Source: Nocardia gamkensis NBRC 108242 (lineage in GTDB: Bacteria; Actinomycetota; Actinomycetes; Mycobacteriales; Mycobacteriaceae). From it: a DNA stretch of 64,000 nucleotides. The number at the start of each line of letters is the position of its first letter. Position 1 is the stretch's first letter. The stretch is taken from the NCBI RefSeq assembly GCF_001612985.1, contig NZ_BDBM01000020.1, positions 81,175 through 145,174 of the forward strand, written 5' to 3'. Below, piece after piece: positions 59,057 through 64,000 of this stretch. A program made the translations under genes and the position numbers. The notes below the pieces were generated by a model, which saw only the letters and a list, made by a program, of their open reading frames with translations, ran no database searches and was not told where the DNA came from.

Positions 59057-60126
59057 CGCACGCCGATCGCGGGTGCGATCGTCGGCCAGGAGAGGGCGAG
59101 TTCGTCCTCCCAGTACGGCCAGGAGTGCGTGCCGGTGGCACGGAAGTGCGCGGTGATCGGGATGCCGAGCGACCGAAGCCGGTCGGTGAGCCGCCGGGTG
59201 CAGGCGTTGGTCGCGGCCTCCAGCGGGCCGCCGAACGTGATGGCGCTGGGCAGGTCCACGTTCGGGGTGCCGGGCACGTCGTGCACGCCGGGCAGGCCGC
59301 TGCCGACGGACAGATAGATCGTCTTGCCGCGCAACGCGTCCGCGTGCAGGGTGACGTCGTGCGCCAGCCAGGCCGGGTCGTCCTGCTTGCCGAACATGTT
59401 GTCCGGCTCGCCCATGTAGGTGGCCACCACGGCGCGCGCCTGCGCCTGGCCGATGTCGGTGCCCATCGAGAAGCAGCCGCTGTGCGCCGCGATCGCCTTG
59501 TAGAGCGTCGGCTGACGGAACGCGAGCATCATCGCGGCCTCCGCGCCCATCGAGACGCCCATGACCGCGTTGGTGCCGTTGCCGTCGAACTTCGCGTCGA
59601 TCAGCGGGGGCAGCTCCTTGGCGAGGAATGTCTCCCACTTGTTGGTGCCGAGCACCGGGTCGGCCTGCTGCCAGTCGGTGTAGAAGCTGGCCGGACCGCC
59701 GACGGTGAGCACGACGTTGACGTCCTTGTCCGCGTAGAAGCGGTCGGCGTGCCCCAGCTCGGTCCAGTTGTTGCTGTCGGGGCTCGCGCTGCGCCCGTCC
59801 AGCATGTACACCGTGGGACGCGGGCGTGACTGGTCGCGCGGCAGAAGGACCTGCACCTCGACCACCCGGCTCATCGCGGGTGAGGCGACGAAGACCCGCA
59901 GCCAGCGATCGTTGATCGGTTCGACGCGCTCGATCCGCGGCGTCGAGGGCTGTTTACTGGTCGGTTCGGCCGGACCCGGCCCGTCCGCGGACCCGGTGTT
60001 GACCGGCGGCGTATTACCGGGCGCCGCCGTGACCTGGGGAGCACCGAACGACACCGCACCGGAGACGAGTGCGGCACTGATCAGGGCGCTGGAAAGCCAA
60101 CGCCGCACCCGGCGGTGACAGAGCAT
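59053..60126 (-). CDS. Antigen 85-like esterase/mycolyltransferase family protein
   Basis: This 357-aa secreted alpha/beta hydrolase of the esterase family PF00756 has a signal peptide (about residues 1-35, ending V-T-A-A-P), a Pro/Ser-rich linker, the nucleophile in G-V-S-M-G-A-E-A-A near 185 and the catalytic His in G-T-H-S-W-P-Y-W, nearly as in antigen 85. Ag85 enzymes move mycolates to trehalose or arabinogalactan; the mycolate role here is likely but not certain. ATG 60126 with AGGATGG upstream is preferred over ATG 60135. Confidence 0.87.
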   Translation of the reverse strand: MLCHRRVRRWLSSALISAALVSGAVSFGAPQVTAAPGNTPPVNTGSADGPGPAEPTSKQPSTPRIERVEPINDRWLRVFVASPAMSRVVEVQVLLPRDQSRPRPTVYMLDGRSASPDSNNWTELGHADRFYADKDVNVVLTVGGPASFYTDWQQADPVLGTNKWETFLAKELPPLIDAKFDGNGTNAVMGVSMGAEAAMMLAFRQPTLYKAIAAHSGCFSMGTDIGQAQARAVVATYMGEPDNMFGKQDDPAWLAHDVTLHADALRGKTIYLSVGSGLPGVHDVPGTPNVDLPSAITFGGPLEAATNACTRRLTDRLRSLGIPITAHFRATGTHSWPYWEDELALSWPTIAPAIGVR

Positions 60127-60660
60127 GCGAACCATCCTGCCAGAGACGTCGAGGGTGGGCCGAGGGCCATCACCATGTCGAGGAACACCCACCGCACTCA
60201 GCATGCGGCAGTGGCCTTTTGCCTGTGCCGAAGCGAACCACCCAGCCCTCGAAAGACAGACCCCGTCAACGGTACTCGGCACGGCGGATCCGGCTCCCCG
60301 TCCGGGCGATCCAGCAAATCCAGCAAATCACGGCACACCATCAGCACACCCGCCGTACGCTGAGCGCCGAGCCTTTTCGGAATTCGAACCAGGACGGGCA
60401 TGATCGCGTATCCACACCGCTGGCGCCGAGGTCATCGCCCTGCGTTTCGGCGAGGTATGCGGACCGGCCGCCCGGTTCGCATTCGCGAAAGCCCTTCCGG
60501 AATCGAAATGATGTTCGGGCGGGAGCTATTTCACGGCATCTGCCCTGTGCGCCTTCGCGGGCCGCCCGCGACTCCAGCGGTACCGGCTGCGCTCACGCGC
60601 GAATTCTCCTGCTCGACTCGCCTGTTTCATCGCAGCACCTATGCCCGACCGGAGAAAACC
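60127..60660. other. Intergenic region, 534 bp
   Basis: This is the divergent promoter area of the esterase (minus) and NOS (plus). Frames in it lack coding character. A short direct repeat, AATCCAGCAAATCCAGCAAAT, lies near 60310. The NOS frame is open upstream to 60400, but that part is unlike any NOS. No RNA gene or clear operator is seen. Confidence 0.5.
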
Positions 60661-61812
60661 GTGAATCCACTGTCACCCGTCTCCTCGATCGAGAACGAAT
60701 CGGACACAGCGACTTTCCGCGCCGATCTGGAACGCCGGATGCGGGAGTGTGACGAGTTCTTCCGGCTGCCCGAATTGGCGCACCTGAGCGCCCAGCGCCG
60801 GCGCGGCGCGCTGGAGCAGCTCGAGCAGACCGGCTCCTATCTCCAGACCGCCGAGGAGATCCTGATCGGAGCCAAACTCGCCTGGCGTAATCACGCCCGC
60901 TGCGTGGGCCGCAAACACTGGCGCTCGCTGAAACTGCTCGACGCCCGGCGGGTGCGATCGGCACGCGATCTGGCCGAGATCTGCTGGCAGCATCTGCACA
61001 TGGCCACCAACAACGGCGCCATCCAGTCGATGATCACCGTCGGGCCGCCACGGCAAGCGGACGGGCGCGAGTTCCGCATCGTCAGCCCGCAGATCATCCG
61101 GTACGCGGGCTATCGCAACGGGGACGGCACGGTCACCGGCGACGCCGCGAATGTCGAATTGACCGAATTCGCCATGAAGCTCGGGTGGCGCGGCGCCCGA
61201 ACGCCTTTCGACATCATTCCGCTGCTGATCAGCACGCCGGACGAGCCTATTCGCTGGTTCGACATCCCGCCCGAGCTCGCACGCGAGGTGGAACTCGAGC
61301 ATCCCGAGTTCGAGTGGTTCGCCGGCCTCGGCCTGCGCTGGCACGCGCTGCCCGCCGTGTCGAACATGAATCTCGAGATCGGCGGCATGACGTATCCGTT
61401 CGCGCCGTTCAACGGCTGGTATATGGGCGCCGAGATCGGCGCGCGCAATCTCAGCGACGCCAACCGCTACAACATGCTCCCGCTGATCGCGGAGATGATG
61501 TGCCTGGACACCAGGGCCGAGCGCAACCTCTGGCGCGATCAGGCCCTGGTCGAACTGAATCGCGCGGTGCTGTACAGCTTCCGCAAGGCGGGCGTGTACA
61601 TCGTCGACCACCACACCGTCGCCAAGCAGTTCTGCGATCACGTCGAACGCGAGGAAGCCGCGGGCCGCGCCTGCCCCACCGACTGGTCCTGGATCAACCC
61701 GCCGATCTCGTCCGGGCTGACGCCGACCTTCCACCGCTACTACGACCCACCCGATCTGGATATCAGGCCGAACTTCGTCCGCCGGGATTTCAGCGCAGAC
61801 GCCGCGGGATAA
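60661..61812 (+). CDS. nos: Nitric oxide synthase oxygenase
   Basis: This 383-aa bacterial NOS consists of the oxygenase domain only and makes NO and citrulline from arginine. The haem Cys81 is in W-R-N-H-A-R-C-V-G-R; the arginine-binding Glu lies in N-L-E-I-G-G near residue 240, followed by F-N-G-W-Y-M-G-A-E-I-G; W-S-W-I-N-P-P near 342 shapes the pterin side. There is no reductase domain, as usual in bacteria. GTG 60661 fits the family length (360-400); CGGAG stands upstream. NOS activity has been reported from Nocardia. No partner reductase is adjacent. Confidence 0.93.
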   Translation: MNPLSPVSSIENESDTATFRADLERRMRECDEFFRLPELAHLSAQRRRGALEQLEQTGSYLQTAEEILIGAKLAWRNHARCVGRKHWRSLKLLDARRVRSARDLAEICWQHLHMATNNGAIQSMITVGPPRQADGREFRIVSPQIIRYAGYRNGDGTVTGDAANVELTEFAMKLGWRGARTPFDIIPLLISTPDEPIRWFDIPPELAREVELEHPEFEWFAGLGLRWHALPAVSNMNLEIGGMTYPFAPFNGWYMGAEIGARNLSDANRYNMLPLIAEMMCLDTRAERNLWRDQALVELNRAVLYSFRKAGVYIVDHHTVAKQFCDHVEREEAAGRACPTDWSWINPPISSGLTPTFHRYYDPPDLDIRPNFVRRDFSADAAG

Positions 61813-61814
61813 CC

Positions 61815-61833
61815 GCTCATGCACTCCATGAGC
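61815..61833 (+). terminator. Short hairpin after nos
   Basis: GCTCATG and CATGAGC are exact 7-bp arms around CACTC, starting 3 bp after the nos stop. Confidence 0.5.
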
Positions 61834-61854
61834 ACGGGTCGGCGACGAGTGGAG

Positions 61855-61907
61855 CGGAGACGGAGGGATTTGAACCCCCGGTCGCTCTCGCGACGCTCGC
61901 TTTCAAG
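61855..61907 (-). tRNA. tRNA-Ser(TGA) 3' fragment, probable att site
   Basis: On the minus strand the sequence runs from the anticodon loop (C-T-T-G-A-A-A, anticodon TGA) through the 3' anticodon arm GCGAG, variable arm, T arm GGGGGTTCAAATCCC and the acceptor strand CGTCTCC to the discriminator G. The 5' half is absent: the bases before the loop (from 61908) do not pair with GCGAG. A 53-bp core reaching from anticodon loop to 3' end is the usual attachment site of actinobacterial integrative elements. Confidence 0.8.
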
Positions 61908-62523
61908 TCGAATACCTTGCGTCCGCGCTGAGTCTGCGGGCGTCTGTGCTCCTGCGCGAACTGGTGGAATACCTCCGCAGGGGTTTTGTCGTGTCCGGGG
62001 AAGTCCGGCCGAGATGTGACACCCGCTGTGACAACGCCGGTGACTTCACTTCCCCCTGCTTCCTCATACTTGCCGCCCTCAGCGGAGCTCGGTCGTGTCA
62101 AGGGCGCTCTTTCCCTTGACTCGGCCGAGTGGAGCGAGACAATCGGCGTATGAGGAGGCAGGAACTCCCCCGCGTGATCCACTTCGGGTCCGCGGGGTTC
62201 CTCATTTCCGGAGCTCCACGAACGGGACCACAGCCGGTGGACCGGGCAGAGTGCCGGCCGATTCGCGCTCGGCTGCGGGAGGTCAGTCGGGTACGGCTGT
62301 CGTCGTGCCCAGCACTGCTCGGTTATTGCAAAAGCGGCCAATAGTGTCCTGGAGCGACATTGTGGGCGCAGGTGTGCCGCCGACGTGCCGACGCGCCGGG
62401 CTCCCGCCAGCGCAGCCAGGGTGCCCGTTGCGCGTCGTGGCGCGGCGGCGGCGCGCATGCGCCGCCGCAGGCGCTCTTGACTCTATATAGCCAAATTCGG
62501 CAACAACTCGCACAGCGCAGGAT
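61908..62523. other. Non-coding left end of presumed integrative element, 616 bp
   Basis: I see no convincing gene here. Base composition and frame use are irregular. It holds only a hairpin near 62445-62468. An integrase would be expected near the att site but is absent at this end. Confidence 0.55.
62445..62468 (-). terminator. Hairpin downstream of GntR gene
   Basis: GCGGCGGCGC and GCGCCGCCGC are exact 10-bp arms around GCAT, 56 bp after the GntR stop on the minus strand. Confidence 0.55.
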
Positions 62524-63279
62524 TCAGGCGTCCGTCGTGATCGAATACTCATTCACGATGACAGTGCGTTCAGCGGGCCAGATCGACTCGGCAACTTCGA
62601 GAACGGTCTCATCTTCGGACTTCGCGCAGTGCACGACGTGGACCACCGGCGAACCGGCGGCGAGGTCGAGAACCTCAAGTTCATCGGCAGTAGCAAGTCG
62701 GGCGATTAGCCGATCCTGAGCCTTTGCGTAGCGTTTGCCTGACAAGTCCTCGATGCAGAGGAATAGAGCTTTCGGCACGACGGTAGGAGTCTCTAGGTAG
62801 GTCCCGGCTGCGAAGTCCATTGGGATGTAGCTAGCGCCAATCTCCTCGGGCCGCCCTGTCTCCTTGTCGTACAGGTGCCTACGGCGAGTCACGACATGCG
62901 TAGTGCCTTCGGGAAAGAGGTCCGCGACGTGTGACGGGACGGGCTCGACACCAGCGAATACGATTTCGTGACGTAGATGCGGAGTAAGCAACTTCTGATC
63001 CGCACGCGCTCGGCCATAGTGCCTCCAGCCTGGACGCTGTAGCCGGTCAGTCTCCTTGACAAAGGAGCCGATGCCGTGTCGCGACACGATCAGCCCTTCG
63101 GAGCGAAGAACACCTAACGCCTGTCGGACTGTCGGCAGGCTGACACGGAACCTCTCCGCAAGCTCCGACTCGGTCGGTAGCCGTTGCCCTGGGCTCAGCG
63201 CTCCGGCTTCGATGTCGTGACGAATCGACTCTGAGATGCGCCGGTACTTCGGAGCAAAGGCGCTGGAGCTGCTGTCCAC
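62524..63279 (-). CDS. GntR-family regulator with UTRA domain
   Basis: This 251-aa repressor of the HutC/KorSA type has an N-terminal winged helix (about residues 10-75, with L-P-T-E-S-E-L-A-E-R-F and T-V-R-Q-A-L-G-V-L) and a UTRA effector domain (about 95-245). KorSA-like proteins control transfer and excision genes of actinobacterial integrative elements. I chose GTG 63279 because AGGA lies 7 bases upstream; the ATG at 63345 has no ribosome site and would overlap the operator region. Two matching 14-bp dyads lie upstream (63321, 63370), pointing to autoregulation. Confidence 0.88.
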   Translation of the reverse strand: MDSSSSAFAPKYRRISESIRHDIEAGALSPGQRLPTESELAERFRVSLPTVRQALGVLRSEGLIVSRHGIGSFVKETDRLQRPGWRHYGRARADQKLLTPHLRHEIVFAGVEPVPSHVADLFPEGTTHVVTRRRHLYDKETGRPEEIGASYIPMDFAAGTYLETPTVVPKALFLCIEDLSGKRYAKAQDRLIARLATADELEVLDLAAGSPVVHVVHCAKSEDETVLEVAESIWPAERTVIVNEYSITTDA

Positions 63280-63320
63280 GTGAGTTCCTGTCTGTGCGGT
63301 ATCCGTAGTTCCGGAGTCTA

Positions 63321-63391
63321 GTCTTAAAGAAGACTTGACCTCCATCGGGCTGGATGCTGTACTGGAACAGTCTTAATGAAGACGTTAAGAC
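63321..63391. promoter_or_regulatory. Paired GntR operators between divergent genes
   Basis: GTCTTAAAGAAGAC (63321-63334) and GTCTTAATGAAGAC (63370-63383) differ at one base; each has GTCTT/AAGAC arms. They start 49 bp apart. A third half-site TTAAGAC follows at 63385-63391, making a second dyad with the GTCTTAA of site two. They lie between the GntR gene and the rightward small genes. Confidence 0.75.
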
Positions 63392-63409
63392 ACTCCAAAG
63401 GACAAAAAA

Positions 63410-63470
63410 CTCCCCGGCGGCTGCAACCACCGGGGAGCTGAAGACCAAAGCGGCTGCAACCGCTTCAGCT
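63410..63470 (+). promoter_or_regulatory. Structured leader with two hairpins
   Basis: Hairpin one is CTCCCCGG/CCGGGGAG (63410-63437). Hairpin two is AGCTGAAG/CTTCAGCT (63436-63470) with inner AGCGG/CCGCT. They share the bases 63436-63437, so they compete slightly. The loop sequence CGGCTGCAACC occurs at 63418 and again at 63451. It sits in the 5' leader of the gene at 63503. Confidence 0.6.
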
Positions 63471-63502
63471 GATTTCCAGACTTCAGAGAGAGGTCCGAAG
63501 CC

Positions 63503-63766
63503 ATGACCATGGTACTCCGTCGTTCTGTCGACCAGGAGCTTCGTCCGCCGCGCTTGAACTTCGCGGGTTTCTGCGTGTACTGCCTGGAGCGGTCCTGCGA
63601 GCGGGCGGGGTGCATCGAGAAGCACGCTCGTCTGGTGTGGCAGGTGTGCCCGGATTGCGGGGGCACGGAGTGGGTGCGTGGGCACATCGACCCGGATACG
63701 GCGACCGAGCGTTGCTTCTGCATCGGCGGTGTGTGCGAGGTTGCGCCTGCTGAGGCGGTGGCGTGA
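63503..63766 (+). CDS. Small Cys-rich protein of integrative element
   Basis: This 87-aa protein with eight or more Cys in C-V-Y-C, C-x-x-x-x-C, C-P-D-C and C-F-C-I-G-G-V-C patterns probably binds one or two zinc ions. AGAGAGG lies upstream of the ATG. I know no function; similar short Cys-rich proteins occur in actinobacterial integrative elements next to GntR regulators. Its stop overlaps the next start in TGATG. Confidence 0.7.
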   Translation: MTMVLRRSVDQELRPPRLNFAGFCVYCLERSCERAGCIEKHARLVWQVCPDCGGTEWVRGHIDPDTATERCFCIGGVCEVAPAEAVA

Positions 63767-64000
63767 TGAGCGAGGAGTTCGCGCGTCTGCTGCTGTTGGG
63801 TGTGGAGGCGTTGCCGGTTCAGGAGCGGTGGTTGCTGGGCTGGCTGTTGGCGCGGCCGAACCGGATGTCGATCGCGTTCGAAGAGGTCGCGGGGCTGGGG
63901 CCGGTGGGGTCGCGGGCGTTTCGGGAGATGGTTGCGCGGTGGCGGGAGTGCGAGCTGTTGACCCTGGCCTACAACGAGGAGCACGACGCCACTTTGTTGC
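63766..64000 (+). CDS. Hypothetical protein, cut by window end
   Basis: From ATG 63766, overlapping the previous stop by 1 bp, the frame is open to the window end (at least 78 codons). It begins M-S-E-E-F-A-R-L-L-L-L-G-V-E and continues with a helical sequence containing R-W-L-L-G-W-L-L-A-R-P-N-R and F-R-E-M-V-A-R-W-R-E-C. It may be a small winged-helix-like protein. It is co-transcribed with the Cys-rich gene. Confidence 0.65.
   Translation, partial: MSEEFARLLLLGVEALPVQERWLLGWLLARPNRMSIAFEEVAGLGPVGSRAFREMVARWRECELLTLAYNEEHDATLL

Noticed and set aside
60400..60660. N-terminal extension of NOS by 87 residues
   Set aside because: The extension has no NOS similarity and poor coding character; GTG 60661 gives the normal family length.
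61817..62458. 213-codon minus-strand frame as an integrase
   Set aside because: It runs through the tRNA fragment and lacks any integrase motif; it does not look like a gene.

Overview
The window is high-GC DNA from a mycolic-acid actinomycete, most likely Nocardia or a close relative. The evidence is two MmpL-type lipid exporters, a KasA/KasB-like ketosynthase beside a FadD32-like fatty-acyl-AMP ligase, an antigen-85-like esterase, a WS/DGAT wax-ester/triacylglycerol synthase, a maleylpyruvate isomerase-family protein of the mycothiol-dependent type, and mycobacterial-style gene order (aspartate aminotransferase / SRP RNA / tRNA-Ser, and tadA / its associated protein / tyrA). The species call is an inference, because no rRNA or other species marker is present.

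Layout. 0.2-12.9 kb: a hypothetical gene; an MmpL exporter and its TetR regulator behind a strong palindromic operator; an ammonium channel; a zinc metallopeptidase; a DUF2207 protein; a ROK regulator; a secreted protein; an HhH-GPD protein; a methyltransferase with a SRPBCC partner. 13-19.3 kb: an AspC-type aminotransferase, SRP RNA, tRNA-Ser(GGA), a WS/DGAT acyltransferase and a stand-alone cytochrome b (qcrB paralogue). 19.4-25 kb: a DUF397 protein, a DUF309 protein, and a queuosine-salvage neighbourhood (gluQ, a YhhQ-type transporter, tgt) interleaved with Q/Y- and P-rich membrane proteins. 25-32.3 kb: a heterodimeric ABC exporter, an Rrf2 regulator, and a TetR divergent from a second MmpL exporter. 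32.4-40.3 kb: two paralogous tiny membrane proteins separated by a 46-bp perfect palindrome, AhpD-like proteins, guanine deaminase, a membrane ABM protein, two deaminases, tRNA-Ser(CGA) and tyrA. 40.4-47.8 kb: a second heterodimeric ABC exporter, a broken ABM gene, a FAAL and a ketosynthase.

48-51.9 kb: a cytosine-5 DNA methyltransferase overlapping a Vsr mismatch endonuclease, a 38-residue membrane peptide not previously framed, a DUF998-RidA fusion and a maleylpyruvate isomerase-family protein. 52-56.8 kb is an accessory segment. It holds a YunG-like protein, an XRE/TPR regulator divergent from three small genes, a pentapeptide-repeat protein overlapping an unknown partner, and a TrmO-like protein. 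It ends in the decayed C-terminus of a tyrosine integrase beside tRNA-Arg(ACG). 57-61.8 kb: tRNA-Ser(GCT), a dienelactone hydrolase-like protein, HisC/Pat aminotransferase, the antigen-85-like esterase and a bacterial nitric oxide synthase.

61.85 kb to the window end appears to be the left end of an integrative element. A tRNA-Ser(TGA) 3' fragment starting at the anticodon loop (a typical att core) is followed by about 0.6 kb of non-coding DNA and a GntR/UTRA repressor with two 14-bp operators. Then come a structured leader, a Cys-rich small protein and a gene that runs off the window. The most notable items are this element end with its operator/leader architecture, the decayed integrase, the Tgt with a non-canonical specificity loop in a salvage neighbourhood, the orphan qcrB, the FAAL/KAS pair, the DUF998-RidA fusion and the 46-bp palindrome.
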